From Gymnopilus junonius (Eukaryota > Basidiomycota > Agaricomycetes > Agaricales > Galerinaceae), in the NCBI GenBank assembly GCA_015501075.1, contig JADNYJ010000062.1, positions 144,881 through 208,880 of the forward strand: 64,000 nt of DNA. The letters run 5' to 3'. Below are positions 37,801-50,003 of this stretch, piece after piece. Position 1 is the stretch's first letter. Each line of letters starts with the position of its first letter. The notes under the pieces were generated by a model. That model was given only the letters and a program-made list of their open reading frames with translations. It ran no database searches and had not been told where the DNA came from. Position numbers and translations under genes: made by a program.

Positions 37801-38376
37801 TTCCAATCAAAAAGAAAAGGAGAGCAGGTCGAACAGAGTAAGGTAAGTCTCTGAATAAGTCAGAGTAGTAATCACCTGACGATGATGACATTAAAGATCA
37901 CGGGATTTGATGTAGTATCTGGATTCTGGACCGAGATCCGCGAAAATGCCGCAAGCTCAGCGCCTTTCTTCCTTGCCATCAGCTTCAACATTTTCATTTT
38001 CGCTTTCCGCCTTCCACTCAGTCCCGACTTTTCCTCTGCACGGACATCTCTCTCTGTAGTGTTCTATTCAGGATGCTCCAGGTGTTCAAACTCCTAGGTC
38101 TCAGTGCCCTGTCCTTGGTTTACTCGTCGCATGACATGTCTTTGTACCCTTTGGGCATGCTGGCATTCAATTAGACCACGCATTGATGACCTATACTCGT
38201 CGTCTTTTCCGTCGAAGAGAGACTCATGTTATGTTGGATAGCAGCCAATCCTGCCTTTCCAACGTTGCACTTGTGATTGCCCTTACCTGATTCATCGTGA
38301 TGACGAAGTCTACGCCTGCGCACGGAGTCTGCCGATACTTGAGTTCCAGCTCCAGAGTCCGACATAGACGTTCCCC
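37801..38376. promoter_or_regulatory. Divergent region between the rhodanese and CTR genes
   Basis: 576 bp between the two start codons. No site resembling the Mac1 TTTGCTC copper element was found, and no separate gene is supported; the short frames here are not framed by splice signals. Confidence 0.35.
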
Positions 38377-39108
38377 ATGGATTCAGCGTCTTACCCACTG
38401 CGGCGGTACAGCATGGATTCTATGGCAAGTCCCAGCTCTTCACCATCCAATTCAACCATAATTATGATGATGGTCCCTTATCTACACTTCACCGGTGGCG
38501 ACGCTCTATACTTCAAGCAATGGCAGCCAAGTTCCGCCGGAGCCATTGGAGGAGCCTGCATTGGCCTCGTCTTCCTCTCTATCTTCGAACGATGGCTCGT
38601 GACCTTAAGGCGTATGTTTGACTCGCACTGGCGGCGCAGGTAACTTCAGTTAAATTTTTGGTGACCATTGATACGAGCTTGGATATCATCAGGGCATTCA
38701 CATTGACTGCCGCCCGCGATTACGCGGTGGTGACTCGTGCAGTTGCTCCTCTTCTCTCCCGCGGCTCAGACGATAAAGCGGAGCTTGTGCAGAATGAAGT
38801 TGAGGAAGTGCCTTTATCCAGGCCGCCATCAGGCAACGCGACCCAACAGACACATGTAACCATGAAGTCTCGCCTTCGGACTGTTACACCGTTCATCCTT
38901 GCTCATGATCTTCCCCGTGGTATTTTGTACACCCTCCAAATGCTGGTCGCATACCTTCTCATGTTGGCAGTCATGTATGCCCTTTTCTTCCTGACTTGTC
39001 TGCGTCTGATATTTTTCCAGGACTTTTCAAGCGGCCTTCCTTATCTCTATCGTCCTTGGCCTTGGCATTGGCGAGATATTTTTCGGGAGGGTTCTTGACA
39101 CGGATTGA
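38377..39108 (+). CDS. Ctr-family copper transporter
   Basis: Three exons (38377-38639, 38693-38974, 39021-39108) give 210 residues. A short Met-containing N-terminus (MDSASYPLRRYSMDSMASP, then IIMMMVPYLHFTGGDALYF) leads to transmembrane helix 1 (AGAIGGACIGLVFLSIFERW) and a cytosolic loop with basic and acidic parts. Helix 2 (RGILYTLQMLVAYLLMLAVM) carries the MxxxM copper-selectivity motif, and helix 3 (TFQAAFLISIVLGLGIGEIF) the GxxxG packing motif. Ctr trimers import Cu(I) across the plasma or vacuolar membrane. The low number of extracellular Met clusters is closer to vacuolar Ctr2-like members, so location is uncertain. The BIM1-like copper protein gene follows on the same strand. Confidence 0.93.
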
Positions 39109-39945
39109 AGTGCATTAAAATCTGTCCAATCTTCACTTGAGTCTACTTCTTTTCGTGTTATCTTGCATAAGGATTCCGTACTTTCATATCGCCATTGTAC
39201 TTTGGATCTTCATCAATTGATCGACATGTCGATGTAAGCGATAACTGGCAATGCCTATTTCGAAATTTTGAGGAACTTTTTGGTGACTGCTCCATTATCT
39301 ACCGTGGCTGCGAATGCTACTATTAAACAGGCCTCTTTTCTACCAGTCGAACCATGACATTGGCAAACTTATGGTGGACAGCATGTGAGTGGGACCCTAA
39401 TGCTGTTCCCAAATCACCAGTTCTCTGAAGGTGCCCCATGTCGTTATGGCCTGGTGATCATGAGTATTATTAGTACTTAAGCAGATGTCGCGAATTCGTG
39501 TATGTCTGTTTGTCCTCCCCCCTGTTGAGGTAGATTTTTTGTTCTTCTCCTGCTCTCCTTTGTGTTCTATGCCTGGACCTCCTCTTTGGTCGAAGCGGAG
39601 CGAGGTCGAGGTCTTGTATATATAGCAACATACGAAAAGTCAAGGTCCGCTTAGTAGGCTTCCGCTCATGGCACAGCTGATATCGGCATTCATTGCGACG
39701 TTATGTCCAGATGACTATTTTGGAAGACCTTCATTCCGTCTACACCTTGTGCCCAAATGATATGCGTTCGACATGGCTACTGGCTACGTGTTCCCTCTGC
39801 TTCCTTTCGGTGGTCGTCGCATCAAAAGGACGTTTGACAAAAATAGAACATCTGAAAATGGCAGGCGAAAAAAACTTTTTCACTTCTGTCTATTTAAGCT
39901 GCGGCTGCCTTCGCGAAATTGTCCAAAGCAAAGCCGAGCTAGAGT
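39109..39945. promoter_or_regulatory. CTR to BIM1-like intergenic region
   Basis: 837 bp between the CTR stop and the BIM1-like start. A TATA-like run TATATATAG sits near 39617-39625, about 320 bp upstream of the start codon, and GCTGA occurs once at 39676-39680. A single pentamer has no statistical weight, so no copper-responsive element is claimed. Confidence 0.35.
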
Positions 39946-40801
39946 ATGCGTTCTGCGGTTGTCTTCCTACTCGCTGCCCTTGCAGGAATCGTCAGTGCGC
40001 ACTTCCAGCTGCAGTTCCCCCCTCCCCGAGGAGTCTTTGTCGAGGTTGATGAACCAAAATTCTGCGGTGTGCTCCGAGTTCCGCTGGATTTCTGTGACCC
40101 CAGTACTAAAAATATATCTAGACAACTACTTAACACCAGCGCCTAACCGCTCTCTGTTCCCCTTGAGTGGCGGATTTTTCACGCTCAATTCGGAGCACCC
40201 ATCCTGGACTGGTAAAGCATTTTTGCGCTCCAAGCTTCCCCATTTCTGACCTCTACGTTGTGTAGCTGGTGTTCTTGTTTCGACTTTGCCTGATCCCACC
40301 TCTTTCCAAAACTTTTCCCAAGTTAACACCTTTTTCCAAGTTCAAGGTGAAGGTGCCTTCTGCATCCCTCTTGACTTGAAATCTTCGAACGAGACGGGAT
40401 TGACGAGCGGCCAGAACGTGACCTTGCAGGTGAAGTTATTTTTCTTTTTCTCTGATTACAAGTAGTGTTTAACTATTGGCTATTAGATTGTGTTCAGCGG
40501 TGGAGATGGTCAGCTGTACCAAGTACGTTTGCTTTCAATAGCAGATTACCTCGCTTCTTTACTTACTTAACATCCTTTACAGTGCGCTGATGTAACGCTG
40601 AGCGATAACTTCACAATCCCATCAAGTGTTGCATGCACAAATGCTACTAGCTCCGGAAATAGCGCCAGTACAACTCCTACCAGTGCTCAGACTTCACCTA
40701 CAGCTGGCTCCAAGTCTGCCGGAGTTGCGCAGTTCGCATATCCCACTACAATCATGGTCTCTGCCTTCATGGTTCTCCTTGGAATGGTCATTGTCTTTTG
40801 A
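39946..40801 (+). CDS. BIM1-like/X325 copper-binding cell-surface protein, GPI-anchored
   Basis: Five exons (39946-40066, 40122-40211, 40266-40429, 40487-40522, 40583-40801) give 209 residues. The signal peptide [18 protein letters not shown] is cut to expose an N-terminal His in [11 protein letters not shown], the hallmark of the LPMO-like BIM1/X325 family. Family members bind copper with this His, a second His and an Asp; here a second His is available in NSEHPSW. The core continues [51 protein letters not shown], then a Ser/Thr-rich stalk and a hydrophobic C-terminus ([18 protein letters not shown]) fitting a GPI signal. Cryptococcus Bim1 loads copper for Ctr1 under copper limitation; other X325 members have different roles. 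It does not look like an active LPMO. Confidence 0.9.
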
Positions 40802-42018
40802 ACAAGTTGTAGTTTGTCCCTTGGAATTGTACGCTATGGTTCCTATACATGCCTCACCGCTAAATAAATGATATACCTTTGTTGCCGTCAGTTCTGCATT
40901 GATCACTGGAGAGTTGGGCCCGCTATTTTGCCAAAGAATCAACATACGCATACGCAATGTTGCATCTACTTTGATGACGAAGGAGCAGTCAGTAAGGATC
41001 TAGATATCAAATAAAGGTGATCAAGGGAGAGTAAATAAAAGTGTTCTATAATTAGTGCTCCCAATCATTGATCACTCTTTGGACCTTTCTGTCGGTCTGA
41101 CAATCACTGACCAGCATCAGCAAGGCGATATCGTCTCGTTCCATCATATTCCATTCCATACGCTTTACAAGATATCAGTTACAGGCTCTGATTATTTCAT
41201 CTAGTATGATGTTTCTTCAGCCCGCTGGTCAGATTCGCAGGACAAGCAACTTCTAGGAAAGTCAAGTGCTCCGACTCCGAACGCCGACCTGCTCGACGGA
41301 TGATGTCCAATTGAGGTGTTGGGCGCCAGTCCGGAGCGTTGTACTCAATGTTACCTTTTAGTCAGCGCAATATATTCATACCACAGTTATGTCCCGTAAC
41401 GGTCCGTTAATCGCCACATCTGGTTATATAGCCGCTCCGTGAGTCATTAGCGTCAGATCAGCAATTAGTCCTTGCCGGCACATATCCAGAGCGCCGAAGG
41501 CATTCGCAACCAATTCGCAACGTATAGTAACACGTTTTCCCTCGTCTAAGGCAGCATTTATGACCTCCCTTTCTACCATTACAGGGCTTTCGCTGCAACC
41601 ACGAAGTAAAAAAGTACTTGACCTACTGGATCGCAGAATTCTTTTAAAAAATTATAACTGTCCGGAAAGTTCTGCAGGCCGTGGAACACTTGTTGATCCC
41701 TTCCGACACCCGATTTGTAACGCCAAGTACATTTCGGACTTGCCGCAGTGATTTCAGGTGATTCCACAGCAGCTGCCAACTCTGATCTAACCGGGATATG
41801 ATATCTGTCAGTCCCGGACTGGCTGCGTAACCTGTCTCTGCAGAGTGGTGGCAGTGTCCTTGCATTCACTCCTTCCCAATTAAGACTGGACTAGGGTCAA
41901 TCTTATAAAGTTGATACTCGCATCGGCCACGCCCTTGCAATGTGAAGTGCCCCACCTCTATTTCCAGTTCTCCTCTGCGTAACCACTTCAATCTATCGCC
42001 TCAGCTGCCCTAGCAATT
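40802..42018. other. 1.2-kb region without recognisable genes
   Basis: Follows the BIM1-like gene. Open frames (for example 41579-41869 on the minus strand) have no domain, splice signals or compositional bias. Probably a 3' UTR plus the promoter of the next gene. No repeats recognised. Confidence 0.4.
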
Positions 42019-42589
42019 ATGGTCCTATTCCGCCGCAAAGAAGTTCCTTGGGAGGTCGTCGACAGCAGGAGCGTAGATCCAGTGCCGATGTATTACGAAG
42101 ATGAAGGTAAGAACCCAACGTATTGTGAAAATAGTCTGCTAAAAATTTCTTCAGACTTGGAAATCATACTGATTAAAGAGACCAACGTCCGAAGGTCATA
42201 TTCCTTCGAAATTAAACGGGAATCAAGAGACAAGAAACTGCTTCTGAATGCAGTTGTTTTTGCTCGAGAACAACTCATGAAAGAAATTAAACAAAATGGC
42301 TATAATATACTTCTTTTAGAAAGGTATGGTTTCTTCCCCCTCCTTCTGACCAAGCATTGAAATGATGACCTCTCTTTTTGCTCAGTTGGCGTGTAACTTT
42401 GCTTCGTAAGGGAAAACAACACCGAATAGAAGTCGAATATAGTGGTCGACGTAAGCTCCTCGTTTCATGACTCCTTGTCAGTAGTCTGACCATCATGCCC
42501 CCCTTTTGATAGCTGCTATCGCCTCAGAGACGAATAAAGTTAACAAGCCAAACCCTCCTTTTATGGCCATCCTTCAATCCTGCCGTTAG
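42019..42589 (+). CDS. Hypothetical protein, 132 aa
   Basis: Four exons (42019-42106, 42155-42323, 42386-42450, 42513-42589) join in phase to MVLFRRKEVPWEVVDSRSVD, then ETNVRRSYSFEIKRESRDKK, LLLNAVVFAREQLMKEIKQN, SWRVTLLRKGKQHRIEVEYS, ending FMAILQSCR. All donors are GT and acceptors AG, with intron lengths normal for the window, which favours a true gene. The alternating basic and hydrophobic strands suggest a small alpha/beta fold. No family recognised; conservation in other mushrooms would settle it. Confidence 0.6.
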
Positions 42590-43186
42590 GAATATTAACG
42601 GTGATAACCACCATCCTAAATTATTCATTAAGGTACTTAAGCTTTTTCCAAATAGTACTGTAATTATACTGTAGCATGTAAATAAACTCAAAGCAATTGT
42701 ATAACATCAAACTATGTTGGTCGGAGGTATTCACTATCTCGTAAATGTTCGTGTCAACCCAACAGCGTGAAACTTCCGCGTGTCATAACAGGGCAGTGAA
42801 TGACTTGTCCGTCTCTCAGGATATGCACAATACATCTATAGACTGACATCGGTAAACGTTGAGATACGTAGGAGATTAGCAAACATATGCCTGTATCTCC
42901 ATGCCCGCCAGTGATCCGTTTTCAGACATTGAATACTTTTTACACAGTTGTACTTCCAACATCCTTGGCATACGTATTATACGTGGTGCTTAGGACCATT
43001 GGTCACTTTCAATAGGTACCCAGACGTCTTTTGCCAGGGAAAGGAATGGATCATAGCCAGAAAGTGGCGGGGAGTGTTATCGAGAAATCAAAATTATGCA
43101 ATGGTTAAATTTCTGAAGAAACAATAACTGACGCCCTACGAAGTAAGTATGTCCGATTCTGTTCCGTTTTCATCTGGTTGACAAAT
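42590..43186. other. Convergent 3' region before TUM1
   Basis: About 600 bp, AT-rich, lying between two stop codons. No coding potential, RNA gene or repeat seen. Confidence 0.4.
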
Positions 43187-44461
43187 TCATTTCTGAATTT
43201 GACTGGAAGGGCGCATTGCATACCCGGTCCACGACTAAAAGCAAAATACATTTGATAAAAATCAATGGCTGTTATTGAGCTGACATCAATATAATCACCT
43301 CATCGTACAGCCCCAATTGTTTGACTCCCAAGAGCTGTAGGCCAAGCCAAAGGACACCGGCAGTCATTCCACTTCCGCAGCTTGTGACGACTGGCCTTTC
43401 ACCCAGGAAGATCCTTTCTGCTTCTTCGGGACCAACTGCGTTCACTACAGCCCTTCGGATATCGTCCACAGGGAGAAATGTGGTATACTCTTGCCCGTCA
43501 GTTGTCTTGTTCTTTTGCAGGAATAAATTGAAGGTCAGCGAAACTGAATGAGGTATGTGGCCTGATGAAAGACCTGGACGAGGTTCTGGATCTGTCCCCG
43601 TGAACCTATAAAAGAACGACAATGTCAGTCCATCCTGGTTTACTGGCGCTTCCCAGTATGCACTGACCTGCCCTTGGGTCTAGCATCAAGAACCAACTCA
43701 GACTGCAAATTTGTTGATGGATCGTGTTGCGAATTAGCGACAATCTGGTCATAGCCTGATAACAAGATGTGAGATGACGCTATTAGGTGCCATATGTTTA
43801 CTTATTACTTCTGATAGCCTGTTCCTTGAGATCCGGGGCGGAATAGGTTGTCGGACGAGGCTCTGAGGGCATAGAAGATTCTACTGGTAGTTGCTCATTC
43901 ACCCAGGCCGGTAAACCACCATTAAGGACGCTAGAATTGGTGTGACCAAAGGCCCTGAACATGAAAAGGGCGCGAGGGGCTGAAAAGACGCCATGCGTGT
44001 CGTAGCTTCAATGAATTTAGATAGACCCTTGGTATTGAGGTAATCCCAATCTCACATGACAACATGCGTGGCAGGAGATATACCCAAATTTTCTGGGGAA
44101 GGTGATAGTTGAGGTAAAGTAGAACACGTACGCTGAAGATATCCTTACCGCAGGCACGGGCGAATGTATGATTATCGGGCATCATGTGCTTTAAACCGAG
44201 CTCGCTGGGGCTCGCAACTTCATCCAGATCGAGAAACTGTGAGCCGGGTATCCTTTTCCCAAGAAACTCTTGCTTCGCATTTCTTGGTGAGTTAGGCATG
44301 AACCATGATGCATCAAGGAAAGTGACATATGCCTCTTTCGACTTCAGATAATCATTAGCCTGTCTCGGAGAAAGCAATAGAGGAGCAACAATTGGGGACA
44401 TTTTCCTTGAGGTAACAAAAGATGAGGTATGGATAACGCGTACTGATCTAAGGAGATTCAT
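43187..44461 (-). CDS. TUM1: Tum1-type 3-mercaptopyruvate/thiosulfate sulfurtransferase, two rhodanese domains
   Basis: The ATG at 44461 opens MNLLRSVRVIHTSSFVTSRK, a mitochondrial-type presequence; a second in-frame ATG at 44401 (MSPIVAPLLLSPRQAN) starts exactly at the catalytic body and could give a cytosolic form. Domain 1 contains VTFLDASWFMPNSPRN, GKRIPGSQFLDLDEVA and HMMPDNHTFA. Domain 2 contains VLDARPKGRFTGTDPEPRPG, SGHIPHSVSLTFN, the active loop TSCGSGMTAGVLWLGL, LGLYDESWTGYAM, and the end SSQIQK. Tum1 passes sulfur from Nfs1 or mercaptopyruvate to Uba4 for tRNA thiolation. Only 127 bp separate it from VMA5. Confidence 0.93.
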
Positions 44462-44588
44462 GGTCGTTGCAATGACACTTGAAGTGGCGGATCTGAGGCA
44501 CGCGAAGACGATGACCCTGAAAGTAAACAAGGATCAACTTCCAATTATATGAGCCTGTGCAACAACGCCTCCTAAGTTGATCGCTCTT
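44462..44588. promoter_or_regulatory. Short divergent TUM1/VMA5 promoter
   Basis: 127 bp between the two ATGs. If TUM1 also starts at 44401, the segment up to that codon contains ACGCGT at 44436-44441, otherwise this motif is coding. No TATA box seen. Confidence 0.35.
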
Positions 44589-46189
44589 ATGCCGTCAGAC
44601 CAGAGCACCTGGCTAGTATCTGTGCCCCAGGGCCATGACCCCCAAGGTACCTACCAGAAGCTTCTCAATACTTTAGCCCAGCAGGCTAAGTTGCCATTGC
44701 GGAACGTTGGCCAACTCGCCATTCCGACGTTCAAGGTCAATACTAGTTGTTAAACTGAAACGCGATACAGTACTTAATGAACAGTTGACAGACCGGGACT
44801 CTTGATGCTCTTATTGCATTGTCTGAGGAATTACCTAAGCAAGAAGGCTTCTTCACTACAACCGTCGCAAAGACGGTCGATACACTTCGCAATCTTCTGA
44901 ATAATGACCCTACCAAGTTAGAACAGCATATTTTGGTTGATGAGAAGAGTGTGGACAGCTATCTACTTGGCGGTTGGAAATGGAAGGAAGGCCGATATGA
45001 TGTGCAGAAGAGTCTGCGCGAATTGGTGGATATCCTGAATAGGGTATGTCTTTCCTAACGTTGGATGCCATACACTTGTTGAAAACTTATAACTAATGTA
45101 TATCAGGAAATGGTTTCCATTGATAATGCGTTGAAGACCAAGCTTAATAACTACAATCTCGTCAAAGGTTCCTTGACCCAAATGCAACGCAAACAGACGT
45201 ATGTATATCCAACTCGTTCATTCTGACATTTTTTAAATCGAATCTATCAGGGGTAACTTATCAGTCCGTTCGCTTGCTGACGTTGTCTCCAAAGATGATT
45301 TCATTCAGGATTCGGAATATCTAGAAACTGTGCTTGTGGCAGTACCGAAGTAAGAAGATATCACGGCTTCTTGGCGATTGGTTTAATGAAATCCAAGGGC
45401 ACTCGCAAAAGAATGGAACATCAAGTATGAAAGGCTCACGCATATGGTTGTACCCCGGTCGTCCAGGTGTGTGAACAGTATGCTTAACCAAAGCGCCTGA
45501 CGTCATCCACCTTCCAAAGACTAATTGCCGAAGATGATGAATACTCGCTTTTCAGCGTAGTGGTTTTCCGACGTGTACACGACGAGTTTGTTCAGAAATG
45601 CAGAGAGAATAAGTGCATAATATAGCCCTTCTTATGTCTTATCATGGCCGATCATTTTTTTTCCAGGTTCATTGTTCGTGATTTTGTTTATTCCGAGGAG
45701 GAAGTTATGAAGCAGCGGCAAGAAATGCAAATGGCAGCAACGACAGAGAAAGAATTATGGGCATGTCTTTTAAGCTTCCTTTGGGAGGATGTTTGTGACC
45801 CTTTCGATAGACGGAATTGTTACGGCTTGCCAGGACCAACTTCTCGGAGTCTCTCCAAATTTTAGTTCACCTGAAGGTCATTTGTCTCTTTGTGGAAAGT
45901 GTGCTGCGATATGGTTTACCAGCAGAATACATGGGCATTGCTATAAAGGTCTGCTTATGACCCCTATGTGTTATGATTCTTTCTCACCTGCGCGATATAG
46001 CCCGAACCCAAGTCCGTGAAAAGGATCTTCAGCGTTCTACAATCGCAGTTTGCATACCTGAGTCCGAGGTCCAATGCTGCTTCTCAAGGAAAAGCATCTG
46101 GCGAAGAGTTTATTGGAGAGTATCAGACTCTGATGGACCAAGAATTTTTCGATTTCGTACTTTACGAGGTTCCCTGGATTATTACGTAG
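44589..46189 (+). CDS. VMA5: V-type H+-ATPase subunit C
   Basis: Starts [20 protein letters not shown] and follows subunit C closely: [151 protein letters not shown] region, then [20 protein letters not shown], ending [14 protein letters not shown]. About eleven exons with introns near 50 nt. Subunit C ties the V1 stators to the a-subunit N-terminus of V0 and is released when the pump disassembles on glucose loss. Intron borders after 45.7 kb are approximate. Confidence 0.94.
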
Positions 46190-46560
46190 TTCAAATTGTA
46201 CTGCATATTGCAGACGCCGAAATAAGCGATTTTATTAGTAAATGATAAAGATATGACCAGCCCATTTACTGCACAGTAAGATGCTACACGACATGCATGG
46301 AAATAAGATGAGTGCCAATGAGAAGATAACTCGTACAGACCATGTCAGCGACAACGGACGCAGGCACGGCATTGGATAAGGGAGAATGAATAAAATAAGG
46401 TGTCGGTAATAGATAATCGAAAGGTAAAGCTATAGCAATAACAGTATATAAAACACAAACAATGCTCTTTATGCAGATACTTTTGTTACATCGGGAGGGA
46501 TATAACGTCCAATTTTCTTCGTGGGGCGACAACTCATAGCAATGTCCAGGCAAACAATAT
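46190..46560. other. Convergent 3' region of VMA5 and the KH-domain gene
   Basis: 371 bp between two stop codons, AT-rich, no gene or repeat recognised. Confidence 0.4.
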
Positions 46561-49500
46561 CTACAACCCAAGATTCGAGATGACTCGCGAGACCTCATCA
46601 ATTGCTTCGTCGTCGTGAGGATGACTAGGTCTCGATTGCCCAAATACACCGGAAGAACGGGCTGATAATGGTGGGCCGTAAACGCTTGGGAAGGAAGGAG
46701 CTGTGGCCGAGTTTGGACTAGAGTTGCCACCGGTGCCGCCAGTGGATGTTGTAGGCGACTCGGGAACAGTATATTGTGAACCTGATTCAGCGATTTTGGA
46801 GAGTGAATATGTCAAGTCGAGTGACTGAGCACGATTATTCAAGGAACGCGGTTGTTTCGTGACCTGCTCCTTTATCTTAGCCTCTAGCAGCGAATCAGAC
46901 CCTCGCTTGATTGCATCTTGACTATGCCTTGACCGATGCGGCATCCCCGTTCCCTGTACCACAACAATGAGTCCTCGAATTAACATCGAAATCAAGACAA
47001 GCGTACGATTGGAGGTAACGGAGTCCAATAGTCGACACCGGGCGCTGGAGGACCAGGTATGTAATTTGTATCTAGGTCCTCTTGACTTTCCATATTATAA
47101 ATGTAAGCAGGCGAATTGAAGAGTGCTTTAACGTCTGGGGAAGAATTAGCCATCCTAAGCCTCCGGTCAGCCATGACATCCGATCGACCCAAGTCCATCG
47201 ATTCTGCAGAAGGTGGGATATGAACAAGAGATGATGAGCGTTTTTAATGAGAACTAACCATGACCACGAGTTCTAGTTGCAGAGAGCACTTTGCTGTCGA
47301 AGTGAGGGAAGGCTTCTGCAAACGAGTCATTCTTCTTGTGGGCCTGGGCAGTGGGCGAAGGGTAGACGTGGACATTATGGCTTTGTAAGAATTGCTCGAG
47401 CATCTCCCTGGCAGTGATCAAAAAGTCGCTATTGCTTCGTTGGCACCGGAATTTGAAAGAATAATCTGTAGGAGTCTCCGGAGCAGTATTTCCGTTCGTG
47501 ACACTTGCTCTCTTGAAGTTGGGAGATATTGATACTTGTAGTTCGCGTTTGACGTGTTCGACAAGAGCATTGAACTCTGGAGAAGCCACAACCCGAGGAA
47601 GCTCGGCGCTAGGGGGGACAGCCATGTCGGCTTCGAAAGGTACGTGATCCTAAATCATGGGTCAGCTTCATGTCTTCTAAAATGGCGGGCGACTTACCAA
47701 GAGCATTGTGGCGGCAATTTGAACCTGGCTTTCCGGACCGAAAATCGTGACCACGTCGGAAGCAGTCTCTTTATCTGGGAAGCGAACACGAGAGTTGGTC
47801 TTCGTTTCGATGTCGTGGATGAAGATACTCTTTTCGCCCAGTAAAGTACGATGATACCGACGAGGGATTGACACAGTTTCGTTGACGAAGTCCTTGTCCT
47901 AAAATGGTTTCAGAAAGAATTACAAAGAGAAAATAATGATGAAGCCTACCTTTGGATTAACCAACTCCATGACGGACTGTTTCAAGTTTTCCAAGTTAAT
48001 AGCGTTCTTGGCTGGGTCCGAGCTACGACATTATCGTCATTGTCATTATATCCTCCAAGGGCAGCAAATTCTTCAGCGTTGGAGAACTTGACGTATACTC
48101 CATACTTTTTCATGATACGTTGGATGCTTCGACCTCCAACTCCGATGATGCGTTTATGATAGCCTTCAGGAACATGGAAAGATATTTCGGCGGGAAGTTC
48201 TTCTTGAAGGAGCGTAAGGCCTTGGAGAACGGAATTGTCCGGGCCGGCAATGTCAATCAAAAAATTGTGGTCGTTGAAGGTTTCGAACTTTATTTTGACG
48301 TTCGTAGTTTGCATGATTTTGTTGATCTTCCCGTTCTTCTTGCCGCTAATAAAATCACGATGCTCATTGGAAAGTTCTATTTGGAAACGGATTTCATGAT
48401 GGAAAGCCTGAATAACGCGTGAGCGAAGGACAGTACTTCATGTTCCAATCACATACTTTGATGATATCGAGTTCCAAAATCATATTGACTGCAGCACGAA
48501 CCTCTTGTTCGAGGCCGTGCATTTCGAAACACATGCTTTTGAATACAACTTCCGCTCCAGTGGCTGTGGAAATTTGCTTAAGCAACGCAGTAATCGTGGA
48601 AGTGTTCAGGTTGGCAGGCGGTAGTAAGGCGTTGAATTGGACAGGCAGCAGCCAGAACGAACCAACATAATATTGGCAAGCCTTAGGGCATATTGATCAA
48701 AGTTCAATGTCAAGAGTAAAGTTTGACTCACAAGTTGCATGATGGACCTTATAGTACGTTGAATATTAACTCTGTGGTCCCCATATACTGTAATGAGACT
48801 TGTTGAACTTCCCAAAGGTGGGAACTGAATGAAGGTGGCGTTGTCACTCATGATCGACTTCAAGTCCTCTGCACGATCAGTGACCATCCAGTCCAATTTG
48901 CGGGGAAGGATAGCCGTGTCCCTTGAAATAACCGATTTGCCCTAAGAGAAAATGTCAACGCGAGCGCAACGTTGACGATCTGAGCTTACTTTGGTGGCCG
49001 CGACTTGAAAAAGCATATCCCGAGCCCTTTGAACTCCAAAAAACTCGCCAGTGATCCAGATAACATTGCTATTGCGGGCGCCGGTTGACCCCGCTGCATT
49101 CAGGTCCGGACCAATGAGATCTTGCAAAGGAGAGGGATAGTAGATGTTGGTTGCGGTTTCTTCCTGAATCGTTTGAAGCATATTTCGCTTGCGACCGGCG
49201 ACGATGGCATGTAGTTTATGATCAATCTCACATATCTCAGAGTGCAGACCGCTCTTAAGTTGGATGAGATACGTACAAAATTGACGAAGAATAGCTGACG
49301 TACCAATTCATCCAGCATGACCAATAAACGTACACGAGCAAGGTCGACAGCGTCTTCCGTTCCAGTGATAACCAACTCACATACGCGTTCTGTCTCTAAG
49401 CCTGACCAACCAGCGCTACTACTGATCCCATCGGGAGGGGTGCGATTTGAGAGCGCTAAAGGACTGTTGACGACAGCTATGTGAGCCAAAGTTTGAGAAG

Positions 49501-50003
49501 CAATATCATCAAGCCTGCGGCGAACTTCAGGCTTGAGAGTAGGCTTCGAGAAAGGTGAGTCGAGGATCTCGGACCGCGTCACCTTGATGGCTGCACGATG
49601 CTATTCCGAAGGACGGTTAGTGTCGCGAAAAGGCATGAAGACAAAGAAAGCTGACCTGAATGGGGCATTCTTTCAAAATCATTCCTCGAGTTATCATGAC
49701 CTGCTGATATGCCCCAGTGATATGAAAGTTCCAAGCTCTGCCTTGATCGACCATATAATATGAGACATGGCAACCGTGCAGAGACATAGCCATCATCGCC
49801 AGTTTCTGGATGGCGTCGGCGTCTGCGGAGACTGAGACGTCGGACAGCTTCGGATTAGCATGCTGAAGGTGCTGCTGGGCCGGGTAAGGGTCGAGAAGCG
49901 AGGAAGACTTGAGGTCGGAAGATTGGAAGTCGAGAGAGGAAGCGGGAGAATGAATGTGACGCGACCTGCGTGGATAAGTAAAAGATGTGGTGTAGACGTC
50001 CAT
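46561..50003 (-). CDS. Multi-KH-domain RNA-binding protein (BicC/vigilin-like)
   Basis: Starts MDVYTTSFTYPRRSRHIHSP at 50003 with a Ser-rich leader. Several KH repeats follow, each with a GxxG-type loop: IVAGRKRNMLQTIQEETATN (about 49140-49200), FISGKKNGKINKIMQTTNV (about 48300-48360), IIGVGGRSIQRIMKKYGVYV (about 48095-48150), and TLLGEKSIFIHDIETKTNSR (about 47790-47850). Degenerate repeats, including VVFKSMCFEMHGLEQEVRAA, lie between them. The last 250 residues are Pro/Ser-rich and disordered, ending DEVSRVISNLGL. The layout suits a cytoplasmic mRNA-binding scaffold. KH number is lower than in Scp160/vigilin, so I do not give that name. About ten exons, roughly 1,000 residues. Confidence 0.85.

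Noticed and set aside
39676..39680. GCTGA as a copper-regulatory site
   Set aside because: A single 5-mer in 837 bp is expected by chance; no repeated or extended copy found.
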